Assembly: GCA_949987565.1 (NCBI GenBank)
Contig: OX465121.1
Span: 2,559,117 to 2,623,116, forward strand
DNA length: 64,000 nucleotides
Direction: 5' to 3'
Origin: Luidia sarsii
Taxonomy: Eukaryota; Echinodermata; Asteroidea; Paxillosida; Luidiidae
In this document: piece by piece, positions 47,375 to 60,200 of the stretch
Numbering within the stretch: the first letter of the stretch is position 1
Layout: the number at the start of each line of letters is the position of its first letter
The notes under the pieces: model-generated
What the model saw: the letters and a program-made list of their open reading frames with translations, nothing else
Databases searched by the model: none
What the model was told of the DNA's origin: nothing
Made by a program: the position numbers and the translations under genes

Positions 47375-47790
47375 GTTTTAAACGTTATTATAAAGATTTG
47401 AAACAAATGGCAAAGAAAAATTTGACACGACCAGAACTTGAATCCAAGACCACTGGTTTTGCACACTAGTGCTCTTCCTATCTGAGCTATCCAGTCCTTG
47501 GATGGTGGCCTTTCCAAACAGTCAACGTAGCTGTAGCCACATTTAAAATAAATAAACTTGCATCTGAATTGAAACGGAGGCATGATTCCTAGAGATATAC
47601 AGCAGAAATGGTCAAGTGCTTCTGATTGGCAGCTCAACCTCAGAAAATAGAGTTTACTATTTGGGAAGGCTGCCATTTCAGGCCTGAATAGCTCAGATGG
47701 GTAGAATGGTGGTAGAATAAAGCCACAGGTCTCTGGTTCAAGTCCCTGTCCACTTGAGTTTTCTTTGCTATTCTTGCAAATTGTTTAAAC
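47375..47790. mobile_element. Inverted pair of tRNA-Cys-type SINE copies
   Basis: A minus copy (47375-47650, with head near 47490 and leader to 47640) is followed by a plus copy (47680-47790, TAGCTCAGATGGGTAGAATG head). Confidence 0.6.
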
Positions 47791-48294
47791 ATTTCTTAGT
47801 AAATTTTCCTTTACTTTGTTGATTACATTTGTACTATTTTTGAATTATAGCCAGCAATGAGTTTGCAACATTTTGGTATCACTTACACTTTAGTTGAGGT
47901 GAATTGGAAAATGTTACATGGAATCATTTCAATGATCAAAACATGGCAACATAGGTCAACCTTACATTTACGACAAACACAAGATAAAATTCATAATAAT
48001 TGAAGTAAGATTATGTATTCAAATCCCTAAAGTTATCCTCAGCTGTTCTCATTTTTAGTTGGATAAGGTTGATATGCACACACACAAACTTTGTCCCAAT
48101 GCCACCCATTGCAGTGTCGAGTTGGTAAGTTGAACCTGAAAAAGTGGATGTTCATGCCTCGATCTGGAGTAGTTACCCAGAATTTACATTGTGTCCCAAC
48201 GCAAGGGCCACCAGAGGTCCTAGGTCATTGGTTGAAAGACTTGAGCATTGCATAGAATCACGAGGTTGCTTCTGTTCTTTCCAATATCTAACCC

Positions 48295-51200
48295 TTAAAC
48301 ATGGAAGTTAGTTCTCCACACAGCAACCTTTCCATCCCTACTTCCTGCACCTGTCAGTACATAACGAGACTCCGCCTGTGTCATGGATCGGATAGCATCT
48401 TCATGAGCAGTCAAGGCTTTCTCATACTTGCCTGACTGCAGATTGAACAGGTGAATCTTGCCCTGCTTGCTGGCTACCCAGAGCTTTAAAGAAAAAAAAT
48501 TGAATAATGAAAAAAGTATTCATTTGTGACCCTCTTAAGCTTAAAAAATGTAGAAAGCCTGTCATTCTTATCCTAACAAGATCCGTCAATGGCAGAAAGA
48601 ATTTCGTAGCTTCCTGATATCTTGCTGAATGTACAGCAACAATTGTGAAGGCCTGCTAAATCCGAAGTTAAACCTTCAATTTTTCTTGTGAACAAATTCA
48701 TTCAGTTCCAAAACATGACATAATTTGTAGGTTCTAAAGAAATCAGTGAGTACTGGGGTTATTACTTGCTTGGAAGAGCAAATATTTGTGACAATTTATA
48801 AAAGAGACATTTACCTATGCTGCAACTAATGACTAAATATATACCTTGGTATTTAAAGATATCTTTGAATAGATCCTAAATGTCTCTATTGCCTCATTAT
48901 ATTCTACATCTAATGATAACTGAAAATGGTAAATAAATTTTGTTCTTTATAACGCACTCAAAGTTCTCGTGTATTAAGCACTCAAATAATTTGCTGATCA
49001 ATATCTGCTCATCAACTTACTCTTTTATTGACTGCAATCAGCTTGCTTACTCCCCGACACTCAATCTTCACGACTTTTTGTCTCAGGAATGTCTTCTTGT
49101 CCCAACTGACCAGTTCTCCACGTCTACCACAGCCTGCCCACAACTGTCACCATTTATAAAAAAAAAAAACATCAGGATATAAAGTTAATACAAAAACTGT
49201 TGCAAACAGCTCACTGAATAAAATGACCTGCAATAAATAATTCTCAAAAGATAGAGGGCCTGATGTTTCCATCCTAGCAGGACCTTTCTCGAAGGCAAAG
49301 ACCTTTTCATAATTCTTTTCAATCAATTCAGAAAATATTGTTTACATTGACTAATCCCATAACTGACCGTATCTTCAGTGACAATAAATGTTTCCAATAG
49401 GATTGGGAACTGTTGGTCATCTCTGTAAACAAATTTTTGCAGGACTGCACCAGTAGTGTTGACAAGACGGATGTCATCTTTTGTACCTGCAAATATTGCA
49501 TAGCATAGGAAATATTGGACTTTCATGTGAATGCCTAGATCCGAGAGATTTTCTCCATGAGCTGGTAATGATGATGAATCTGAAATATATTTCAATTTTG
49601 CAGCGGTGAATTTGTAATTCAGTGCAGATGCTTGAACCACCTGACCACCAAGCTACTTACAGTCATGTGATAGATTCAATCTTGAAAGCTACATGTAGAA
49701 AGCAAGAGTTCCTGGTTTAATCTCCCCTGAGCTGCCTCTATTTTCTACGGCGCTAACTACACATCAGGTAGGGCAAACTCTCATTGAATTTGGATATGCC
49801 AATAGGCTAAAACAATCTGTTTAATTTCCGCAAAACTTATGTCTTAACAAAACATATATATATAACTCCATTTTAACCATTATAATATATATATTGATGA
49901 TATGTTTGTATCTGGCATGATTATCATATTGTAATCACATGGTAGTCTGATGTGAATGGTGAATACTTACAGCACCATAGCAGGCTGCAACCATCATCCC
50001 ATTTGATGGATACCAGTTTATCAGTGTTCTGTAACTGAATAGTGCCCTTCCTGCTTAGTGTTGTTGTATCCCAGCCAAAAATCTGGCCATTCAGACTGGC
50101 TGTGTAAGCAGTCCTGACAAGAGGATATACACACAAAAATATCACAGGACATTTGCTTTACCTTAATGCAAGGCAGAGTCAAATTGTGCCTTAAGTAACA
50201 AAAAAGTAAGCAAATACCAAAATACCAATATCATAAAAGCCATTATTGAGTTATTCTCATTTGATCACAAGTACTACAGCTCATAATTAAGTCCTGTGCT
50301 AACCCGTAAAACCCTCTCGTACAGGATTTACACAAATTATCAAGAAAACCATTAGCACAGATATAGCATTATTCCTTAACTAATCTATCAGATTCCATGA
50401 AATCTCCGAAAGCTCCACATTTTTGCAAGATTTTCCGAAACAGGAATTTGAATTTATAAATATTATTGACTAAAAAGTAAGTAGAAGTAGTTTCATTTGT
50501 CATAACATTTCCATATGAGTCTCATGTTTGCTGAGTGTCATACTGGTATTAATATTCTTCTCCTCATTTGTGCTTACCATACCTTTCATCACCAGCGACT
50601 GTGATGTCTGACACAATGTCATTGTGATCCATTAGTTGTTTATTGGCTGAGTATGTGTGGCAGTCTATAATATAGATGGTGGTATCAAAGGACCCTGCCC
50701 ACACTTGTTCACCATTAACACACTGAAGGCAACACTACATTGAATACAAGCATGACAACAATGACTGGGTTAGATGCATACAACACTTGGCATAGAAATG
50801 ACAAAGGTGCAAGTACATGTATGTAGTTTTCATCATAAGCTCCTCATCGGCAACAGAGGATTGGTGACATTGTGTGCCACTATCAGTTAAAATATGGGTA
50901 TTATAATACAAATATTTATTCCCAAGGATACGTATGTTATGAAGAGTTTGGTGAGAGTACTTCTCACAACGTTCTTTTGTCGTAGAGGAAGCAAACCAAA
51001 ATTCTATAGACCAGTTGCTTCAATGATATATCAGACATGCTGATTTTTATTTCAGCATAAGGCTGGGCAGAAAACCCAGGTATCCGAAACCCGATCGAAG
51101 GCATCGGATACCCGGTTCCATTTTTTGGAGTTAGGGTATCCAATTTTTTTCCAAACAACGTATCTTTACTTTGATTATGAGATTGAAAGATGCAGTGGCA

Positions 51201-54200
51201 TCCGATTCAATACTTTAAAAGAGGAATCAAATTTGTATCAACTCTTAATTTGATTCTTGGCGTCATTGAATAGAGTTGTCTTTTTAGCCATGGTTATCAT
51301 TAGGTGCAATCCCGCTTGAAAAGGAAAACCGTCGAAAAGTGGACCGCATCATCGCGATTCAAGAATCAATTTGTTTTTGTGCACGAGTGTACACATGGCA
51401 ATATTTTCGGAAAGTGGATCGCGATTCAAAAATTATTGCTTTGCAGGCCACGTCCACCGAACTGCACGTGCCTGAAATATGACCCAATCGGACTGCACGT
51501 GCCTGAAATATGACCCAATCGGACTGCACGTGCCTGAAATATGACCCAATCGGACTGCGCATGCCTGGAATATGAGCCTGCTGGATTTTTTTTCGTCGCG
51601 AAACCAATGCACTCTGCCCCATGTGCAGTGCGATGATGCAACACAAAGGGCTTGTGTACCGCACGTACGCACTTGAATACACAGCAGTACATACGGGCAG
51701 AGGCCTGAGGTGTTTTTTCAGCATGGTTCCCGCCTTAGCGGCCTCACACGGTTTTAATCCTGGCCGAATGGGAGGGAACCAGTCTACAAGATGCACGTTT
51801 TCGTTTCGGACACCATGATTCTAATGACCGCAGAATGTTAAAACAATGCTGATTAATTGTTTTGGTCGTCAAAGAAACCCAGGAAAACATCAAGTAAAGA
51901 TTTTTTTTTAATCGATGTTGCTTGTTGCCGATTTTATTATCGATGTAGAAACTAGAAGCATGCCTGGCGCGGCGCTCCGATACTGCGATGGCGACCAGCG
52001 GGCATTACGCAATGTACATTGAATGGCGGGTATCCGGGTACCGACGATATCAAAATTCGGGTATCCGGTTCCTCAAATACCCGATTTTGCCAAGTCTTAT
52101 TTCAGCATCAAGCAAAAATCTATGGTACATTTATTAACTTCATGTCACATAAAGAGGAGGAAAAGAGGAGTGGGAAAACTCACCACTCTATCCTTGGCCT
52201 TTGGAATTTCAGTTTCAAGTCTAAAATTGGATCCATTGTAGACTTTAACAATGCCAGTGCCCATAGCACACCATAGCTTAGGGCAGGTTTCTTCCTTTTG
52301 ACTCCAGTAACTGCGATCTGTAAAAGCAAATCATAACAAGATCAGAACTGAAGGCTTGGATGATGTAATCATACTGTGGAAAGTTTGCAGTGACACCATG
52401 TAAGTCATCTCTTTCAGGACGGAGTGTGGCTATGAAAGGAGCTTTTAGTTTAATGTTTCGGACAGTGTGCCCATCATCTGGAGACTGCACAATTCCAACT
52501 TATATGTGGTGTAGAGAGCGCTGGAGTGTGGAGAATCTTTCTGCCCTGCACGGACACTAGGACACTATAGGCTTCCCAAACTAACTGAAATGTTGAAATG
52601 TTGAGTTAATGGCTGTATTCAGAGCCATACATCGACTCACATAGCATCTTCCTATACACACAATCATCAGGGGGAACCTGAAATGCCTACCATCTTGTAC
52701 TCTGATATATCAGCCATTGGCAACAAGGCAGATCAATGTATCGCTTCATTAAACAGGCTAGTATCTGGTGTGAGTACAAGTGATGCAATCACAAATCATG
52801 GCTCAGATTTATGTAACCTACTGGTAAATGCCATACTCACAAACATTTTGAATTCATATCATACATATCACAGAATAAAGAGAGGTCAATGCATACTACC
52901 ATCAGTGTTGGAATATAAGCCACAGCACTCCCAAATCTTTGCAAAAAGATTCAGGACTTAAACCACTTCGCACCGGGTGGTTTTACAACGCCCATGACCG
53001 CCATACAGGGTTTTTTGAACAATGCATCATTCTCAAATCTCGCTAAAACAATTGGAACAATATATTTCTGTGAAATAAATCGATAAGTGTATACTATGGG
53101 TACAAGAGAGTAAAACCTGGCACAATTCGGATGTCGTTGTGGCTTTTGTCAAGAGATTATCCGTTCGGAAAAGGGCCGATTATTAAAAAAAGGGCCCATT
53201 GTGCGTTGTCAATGGAGCGTAACGTACTTGTGTGTGTGTGTGGGTGTGTGTGCATGTGCGGTACTGATGATCCCTGTCCGCAGACTAGCCTCCACTCCAG
53301 GCAGTCACAACGGAAAACTCCCACATGGGCCCGGACGGATGTACCCCTACTATGTATATACTGCGTGCAGTTATGCACTTGCGAGCTGAACGATGGTGTA
53401 CTGCCAGGCTTTTGGATGTCAACATGCCAGCGGGAAAAAGCTGGGGAAATCTTTCCATGCAGTTCCCAACAAGGACAAGAGACCTGTATGACATCCAAAA
53501 GCCTGGCAGTAAACCATCGTTCAGCTCGCGAGTGTATAACTGCACGCAGTATATACATGTACATGTAGTAGGGGTACATTCGTCCAGGCCCATGCGGGAG
53601 TTTTCCTCTCACTAATCCCTACCCTACTCCTCGCCCTTCCCTTTGATCTCTCCCTACCAGCTTTACTCTTTATCCTTTGTTTCTCATCCGTGTCCTATTC
53701 ACCCTCTTCCCCCTTCCTTCGTGTACATGTATCTGTTTTGTCCTTGTCACTCTGCCTTTGAGAAAGGTCCTGCTAGGTTCGAAACGTCAGGCCCACTAAA
53801 TTTTAGGATTTGCATTTTTGGTATTTTTAGTCAGTAAGCAGTTTGCAACATTTTTGTATATCACTTTAAACCTAATAGAATTTGATGAATTGATGTCACC
53901 TCTTGTACACGAATCTGTATTTCTGATAATTGTAATATGTAGATCTGTACAGCATTGTTATTGGCAAACAGGCAGCACACTATAAGGTATAAGATAGAGA
54001 TTGAATGAATGCGACTCACTGCCTGGGGTGTATACCATAGCCTCCACAGTGCTGCGCTGACTCTCATTGCAAGATGGGTTGAATTTGTGAACTAAAGCAT
54101 GACTGGTCTCAGGATGAATGCTTGCCATTCCTTCTGACTTCAAGCGAGTGAAGTGACAGAGAATCTGCAACCATAATTGGCACATAAGGTTTCATGATTA

Positions 54201-57200
54201 GTAACACAGGGCCATATGCACAAGAATGTCTTTCAAATACAGACATTTATCCATTGACAATGATGATATTACCTGTGAGACAACTTCTAGACGTTTGGCA
54301 TATGATGCTTTGGAGCTCTCAGCACTGCGAATGACAGCATCTAGCAGGCAGATATTGCGAGCTGCTTGCTGGATAATATGTGGATCCTTCTGGGCGTCAG
54401 CTATTTCACGCGCTGACCAGATTTCATGGAGGAGTGTATACCAGCTGTTACGCTCTCCCTTCAAGTTTGCCATGTATGGTTCCTTGTTAGGTCCTGTGAA
54501 AAATCACGAGACAGCAAAACAGCATATAATTATTTAGTAGCAGCAATTACTTTGTCTTAATCATTTGAGGTTTACAGGAAATTTCTCCATAGGAATAATT
54601 TTTTTCCTGATGTAATTTTCCATCCATAGGGGAGCCTTTGTTCAAGTATTACCGGCACCTAGTGTCATCCTCACAAGATGCTTTTGCCATGCAGAGAAAT
54701 TATCTGTTCCTGATGTAATCCACAAAGAAACTTACGTTTATTGTAGATGCGCAGTGCTGGAACACTACTGAGCAACAAATAAGACTGCTCAAACTTCTCA
54801 AGAGCTTCAATGTCACGGATGCGGATGACTTCATCAAAGTTATTGCTCCCCTCGGTCAGAAAGAAAAGCCTACAAGAAAACCAGAAGAAGAAACTTTAAT
54901 CACAAGACATGTGCTTCATCTTCAGCGGTTAATAGTAATTACTGTTGAAAGATTAGGCAAAATACATAAAAAAGTATCAAAAACATGAAAATAAATAAGT
55001 GCCAAGTTACTGCCACTTAAATAAGACTTAAGGGTTTGCATGGTGGGTTAATCAATATAGGAAGGTTTGCGGTGACACCATGTATAAAGTCTCTTAAAGG
55101 GAGAGGTGTGGTTCTGAAAAGAACCTGAGTGGTAACTCGACCTTTCAGCCAGTATGCTCTGGCCATCATCAGGAGAATGCCTTGGACTTGGTGGTGGAAC
55201 TGCTTATATGCCAGTGGTCACTGAGGTGGGAAAGATAATCCTCTTGGGAGGATAATCCTAAGTGGCCTAGATCGCTGAGGCGGGAAGGCGGGAAAGATAA
55301 TCCTCTGGGGAGGATAATCCTTGGGGGGGGGGCTGGCCTGGAAGGGGGGGGGGGAACGTGTGGGTGCTTACTGGGGTGTGTCAGATGGCTGTGGGGAGGC
55401 TGTGGATATAGGTGATCCATAAGTCGGCTGGGGGAAGGGGGGCTGCCACTTAAGTCTGGGACATATCATACCTTTTATCCGTCATGACCAATCTGCCCAT
55501 GCCTTGCCGTGAACCAATTAGTGAGGAGACTTTCAAAATGCTCTCTGTATTATCTAGATATGACTCATAGATGATGTCAGGAATAGCCTTGCTTTGTAAT
55601 GCTCCCTCCTTCCAGGATTCAACAAACACACTAAAGGTTTCTGCATCTAGACCTATAAAAATACCACCCAAAACGGTTATATTATGGATCAAATAGACAA
55701 AAATACTTAAGATAGTATAAGCAATGAAAAAGTCAAACAAATGAAGGAAAAACTGACTGGGAACTTCAGAAACAATTTTTAAAAATGACAAAGAAAACTC
55801 TGATTGGAAAAGGGACTTCAAACCCGAGACCTCTGGTTTTGCATACCAGCACTCTTACCATCTAAGCTATCCAGCCCTTAGATGGTGGCCTTCCCAAAAA
55901 GTCAACTACACTTATTGGGGTGGGGTGCCAGTAAGAAGCATTTAATATTTTTTTTTGTTAACTGTTGAAAAAGTTCCATGATAGTTTTCACTTTATTTGT
56001 TTGATATAGAAACATGTTGCAAACTGCTTACTGACTAAAATTACCAAAATGCAAATCTTAAAATTTAGTGGGCCTGATGTTTCGATCCTAGCAGGACCTT
56101 TCTCATAGGCAGGACCTTTCTCTGCCTTTGAGAAAGGTCCTACTAGGATCGAAACATCAGGCCCACTAAATTTTAAGACTTAATTTGTTTGTGTGATCCG
56201 TAAGCTGCTGGCATTTAATGGTTGAATGCTTCTTACTGGAGCCCCCACCCTGGCAAAGTGTGTACTGGGATGAATGTCATCTCATTAAATCAATTAGTAC
56301 TTTGTATAACCATACTGACATTTTAAAATATTGGTTAAATTCTAGTCAGGCCTAATTGTAGATGTATACTCCTACCTGTTTGAGTTTGGCCAGCACTCAA
56401 GGCATTGAACAGGCGCTCAATGACATCCACATCAATGGCAATCTCCAAATTCTGCACATGATTGACAAACTCCTTAAAACCTATGAAAGCAAGAACAACT
56501 GCTTAGTCACAATGTAAGGCCAACTGTGAGTTATTCACCAACTCTGTCTATGACCAATGCAGACTTTGACCAATTCAGTCTAAGATTCAGTCAGTATACA
56601 ATCAGATCAGCCTGACACATCCAGTCTTTCATCAGCTTTTAAGTGTTCACAGGGAAGTCTTCATTTGTCCAAATTGTAATGGTCAATGGTCCCATTTCTA
56701 CTAGTCACTAAAATGGTTTCATCATGTATTTGATAGATTAACAGATTGAGCATACTATTGTTCTTGCATTGAATGAGCATGCACCATGTCACCAAAGTTG
56801 TTGTGGACTGTGACTGCTGCCTATAAACCATGCTGCCTCAAACCCAATTTGTCTATAAAAGGATTAGGATAAGGCATCAACAAACACCATTGATATTAAC
56901 AAGCCTATTTGGTGAATTAGTCTTTAACATTTCTTTAAAATTTCAACAACTTTCACTTCATTCTGAACAAGGCAAAATGCTGTTAATCCAGACCAACTTC
57001 AATCAGGCATGTGTGCCACATATCTCAGTAGTACCTAGCAGTCCATCCTGTGGGATTTCTTCCATGATGGCTGGTCCCATGGATACCGATGGTCTCTTCC
57101 GCAGACTGATCTTCTTCAAGATTTCTCCACGTTGGTAGAATTCCTCTCCCTCTAGCTGTGCCTTTTCAACTGCACTCAGGTCCTCCACAACTCTTGTAAC

Positions 57201-59861
57201 TTCTCTACAAGGAAAACCAACAGCTTTATTGCATACTTTTATTTGTAAAAAGTTCACAATTCCACATGGATAAAAACAGTCCATCCGCATAATATGGGTA
57301 GCATATTATGGCCCTCTAGTGAATACTGTATAAATATTTTATATGCTGACTATGAACGTTAAGTGGCTTTCATTTCCTTACTATTGCCTGATTTTTGATT
57401 TGCCCAAATATATCGATCCCACCTTTATGAGAAAATGAAATATATAAATTCTTCCCAAGCACCACTAGACATTTCTCACAGACCTTTCCGCCAAAATACC
57501 TTAATTCAAGCACAGTGGGCAACTGAACATTAAGATTAGACATGACGCCACACATGCAAGCCAAGAGGCTAGGGTCTACAAATAGTTGCCATAAACCAGG
57601 ATGCAGTATGTAGGACAATTCCAGCAATTTGATGTACACTTACTCTACAGGAAAGATGGATAAATCAGTGGAGTGTAGGTTATGGAAATCACACAGGCCA
57701 TCCAGGGGACGTGCACACGCTATATTCAACATCCCTTTGAGGTAGAGGTAAGAAGCCTTAAGACTGGACGATGCAACACTCTAAGGAAAAAGGATGGTGC
57801 ATAAACAACCTGCTTTCAATGTGTGACTATCAGCTAGCTGAAAAAGGCAATCAATATATTTTTTTTAGATTACATCATGATAATGTTATTTTTGTTAAGT
57901 TTTTTTTCATGATAAGATATTTATTTTGGACAATTATTTTCAACAACCTTGGGTGATGCTTCCAATTTAAGTTGCCATGAAACTAAGTTCCTTGAAATTC
58001 TAAAAGACCTATTAATTTCAGACAGAAATGCTAGTAATATTTGTTTGTAAATAGTAGAGGATTTAGATTTAGAAACATTGTTCAGACTGATTATAAGCAC
58101 ACTCTCTCATATTCTTAAAGCCACATTTCAAATTATATTTACAGTATATTTAACAAATATATTACGGTATCATATGTGAAGAATTTACATTCACAAATTA
58201 CATGTATACCTAAATGTATTGTTGAATCTGTTTTGAATTTCATTAAAGTTACCTTCATTTCCTCAGTGATTTGTTCAATGCAATCATTGTAAAACTGATG
58301 AGCTGCAGGAGAAATACCCGATGAAAGAAAAGGAATCAATGTGGGACAAACTCAAGCATGAAAAATCAAGAATATTCTTGACCAAAAGCAATTAGTGAAG
58401 CAAAACGTCACATGCAATCAGTCAACCCCTTGACGCTGGGATTTTTCAGTGCCAATGGCCTTCATGTAATTTCCAAAACAGGTTTGACTCACTTGCACAC
58501 ATAGTGCACCCTTATTTTTTTATTTCACAGATATATATTGTTTCCAATTGTTAACGTTAACTTAAGTGAGTTTGAAAAATGGCACATTGATAATTAACAA
58601 CGGTAAGGCAGTCATTGACACTGGAAATGGGCCCGGCATGAAGTGGTTAAACAAATTTCAAAGAAACAAAAAAGTCAAATTAGATGTAAGAAGTTGATTC
58701 AAGAAATCTCCATTCCATGCCACTATTTATGAGAATATTGACACCACACAAACCCTTTATCTTGGTCTTTATCTTTATCTAAAAACTGCAGATATATCAT
58801 CTCATGACATGTTTATGGTATTTTTTGCTACCCCCTATTCTAAAGCCTGTTTCACTATACACTTTGATACTATTGATGTAATGTGACATTGGAGCAATTT
58901 TATACAGTTAACGATATTGAAAATTTGGACCATTCTAATTACCAGTGGAATTAATCAGACACATATATGTACATGTATTACCAAATGCAAAGCACATTCT
59001 AACACCTTGTAATGTATGGAAACAACCATTGGCTATAACCATACCAATAACTCTTCTATGAAAAGAACATACGCCTTGGCAAGTCAAGGTTATTTGAGAA
59101 AGGTTTCTACTGTTATAACTGTCAAGCTAATCATTGTCCAGTAATGCCTTAATTACATACCTGATGGTAAAGGTATCTCGATGGCTGGTAGATCTAACTT
59201 TGGGCGTTCAGGTTTGCCCTTCTGACTATGGTATATACGAGGTGATAAGGATGTCTGTAATGATGCACTACTAAACTTCCTCCGTCTGCGAAAACAAAGT
59301 CAATTAAGACTTACAGCACATTTTTCACATTCATCAATATACAAACAGGCATAAGATAATGAGAACATATGATTATATCCCTTATGAAATCACACTTTTT
59401 GGGTGCAGTATTTTCTTGAAGGTGGAGAGGTGGATTTTATTTTAATAGATGAACATTTGCAAGAAAAGAAAGTCTTGTTTGTCATTGGTATGAGTCCTCA
59501 TCAAAGATGGCTTGAGCTTTGAACCAAGCAGGGAACAGTATCTAGGCTGTTTTTGTAATAATTGGCAATTTGATTAAAACAAGCACATTCTATGTCCACA
59601 AATAATTATTTCTGTGAAAATATTATACTATGCACATAATTCATGGAAATTTGATGTGAATAAAAGAATTAGAAGCATGCCATATGAAAGTTGAAAAATT
59701 CAATGATCAAGTAAGCATAATAGGCCAAGTCTTCCAACTTACGAAAGTGGTTCACTTGGAAGGCTTATTTGCCTTTTTCGAAGATCCAGATTTAAGTAGT
59801 AGTCCTTCTTCTTTTCTAATCTGTCTTGCTTATACGTCTTAAACAGATGTGTTTGGACAAA
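48295..59861 (-). CDS. DENND3: DENND3 homologue, C-terminal 16 exons (partial, 5' end outside window)
   Basis: DENND3 is a guanine-nucleotide exchange factor for Rab12 in endosome/autophagy traffic. Minus-strand exons: 59861-59743, 59285-59161, 58302-58253, 57780-57644, 57204-57035, 56480-56376, 55652-55472, 54869-54736, 54493-54273, 54164-54020, 52317-52184, 50722-50583, 50113-49971, 49486-49368, 49143-49021, 48483-48295 (stop TAA 48297-48295). All have GT-AG borders and one continuous frame of 744 codons. The order begins with the end of the DENN module (FVQTHLFKTYK). A helical linker follows, then the PH-like PHenn segment (GMGRLVMTDKR, then LFFLTEGSNNF), HEIWSAREIADAQKDPHIIQQA, FNPSCNESQ and MVYTPG. 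A WD40 domain ends it (PKLWCAMGTG, QVWAGSFDTTIYIID, YTASLNGQIFGWD, LWAGCGRRGELVSWD, GKVAVW near the end). Human DENND3 is about 1,200 residues, so roughly the first 450 lie right of the window. Confidence 0.9.
49259..49297 (-). ncRNA. Hammerhead-like Penelope motif, degraded solo copy
   Basis: A solo terminal-motif fragment in a DENND3 intron, with substitutions in stem II and at the cleavage site (GAAACATC). Confidence 0.4.
51058..52099. mobile_element. hAT-like element with 8-bp target duplication
   Basis: A 1,042-bp non-coding insertion in the DENND3 intron between exons 52317-52184 and 50722-50583. Inverted ends are TAAGGCTGGGC and GCCAAGTCTTA (reverse complement TAAGACTTGGC). Just inside are matching GGTATCCG/CGGGTATC-rich zones. 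TTTCAGCA flanks both sides (51050-51057 and 52100-52107). Eight-bp duplications and a GGCTGGGC-type terminus fit hAT elements. A short 31-bp tandem repeat sits inside, and no transposase remains. Confidence 0.78.
51461..51575. repeat. 31-bp tandem repeat inside the hAT-like element
   Basis: About 3.5 copies of a 31-bp unit carrying CTGCACGTGCCTGAAATATG then ACCCAATCGGA. Each has a CACGTG E-box-like core; the last copy is diverged. Confidence 0.8.
52957..53310 (+). mobile_element. piggyBac-like MITE 5' part, truncated by a foldback
   Basis: Begins TTAAACCACTTCGCACCGGG and follows the 38762-39465 copy up to the CCACTCCAGGCAGTC block. The 3' half is replaced by a foldback element starting at 53312. 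Includes a (TG)n tract near 53230. Confidence 0.72.
53312..53606. mobile_element. 295-bp foldback element, GGAAAACTCCC ends
   Basis: Arms of about 110 bp run inward from GGAAAACTCCCACATGGGC and are mirrored at the right end GGGAGTTTTCC, around a loop near 53420-53485. Overlapping frames on both strands are mirror products. No clear target duplication. Confidence 0.75.
53607..53870 (+). mobile_element. Penelope-like terminal repeat, plus orientation
   Basis: A pyrimidine-rich segment (TCACTAATCCCTACCC to 53740) then the hammerhead-like motif (53754-53792) and the tail CCCACTAAATTTTAGG and TTTTTAGTCAGTAAGCAG. This matches the reverse complement of 32546-32800. It lies in a DENND3 intron. Confidence 0.75.
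53754..53792 (+). ncRNA. Hammerhead-like Penelope motif, plus strand
   Basis: Same architecture as at 32604-32642, with one stem II change (AGGTTC for AGGATC). The GAAACGTC cleavage side is intact. Confidence 0.45.
55735..56265 (-). mobile_element. tRNA-Cys-type SINE interrupted by an inverted Penelope-motif pair
   Basis: The minus-strand SINE head and body (55735-55950; loop TATGCAAAACC near 55838) and plus-oriented leader pieces (56180-56265) surround the palindrome 56057-56177. It lies in a DENND3 intron. Confidence 0.6.
56057..56177. repeat. Inverted pair of hammerhead-like Penelope motifs
   Basis: Two copies of the terminal motif face each other (minus 56072-56110, plus 56124-56162). 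Arms begin and end with CTTAAAATTTAGTGGGCC and its complement, making a 121-bp palindrome. Both copies carry GAAACATC in place of GAAACGTC. Confidence 0.8.
58417..58651. mobile_element. Short diverged TTAA-type MITE, CCACTTCATGCCGGG end
   Basis: About 230 bp, with ends AACCCCTTGACGCTGGG and CCCGGCATGAAGTGGTTAA. The interior shows loose similarity to the longer CCACTTCGCGCC family (a block near 58530 resembling TTTCACAGATATATATTG). It lies in a DENND3 intron. Confidence 0.55.
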
Positions 59862-60134
59862 CTATGAAGCCAAATGGATAGGGGATAAACAGGAAAAACA
59901 AATTATGTACATGTATCACACATGTTAACATACAAAGCAAATAAAGTAAAACCTTGATAACTCGAATCTCAAGGGAATGAATGTAAACTTTGAGTTATCT
60001 GGAACTTTGACTTATGCGTGGTTTGAATTGTCAAGTCGTCTACAAGCAGGTTTATGCACATACAGTACATGTACACTGTATTACACTCGAATGAATGAAT
60101 CCAGCCCACAATGTCACCGCAAAGATAAGGGGTT

Positions 60135-60200
60135 CTTAAAATTTAGTGGGCCTGATGTTTCGATCCTAGCAGGACCTTTCTCAAAGGCAGAGTGACAAGG
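60135..60200 (-). mobile_element. 66-bp insertion consisting only of the hammerhead-like motif, with 9-bp duplication
   Basis: TAAGGGGTT at 60126-60134 and again at 60201-60209 flanks 66 bp. The insert contains the 39-nt motif (60150-60188, minus strand) plus about 14 bp on each side (CTTAAAATTTAGTGG and AGAGTGACAAGG). It is the smallest insertion of the Penelope terminal sequence in the window, and its borders are well defined by the duplication. Confidence 0.7.

Noticed and set aside
51359..51796. 145-codon minus frame with repeated VRLGHISGTC
   Set aside because: The repetition comes from the 31-bp tandem repeat inside a hAT-like element.
53125..53615. Frames of 100-151 codons on both strands
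   Set aside because: They span a foldback and a (TG)n tract; no domain or splice-linked continuation.
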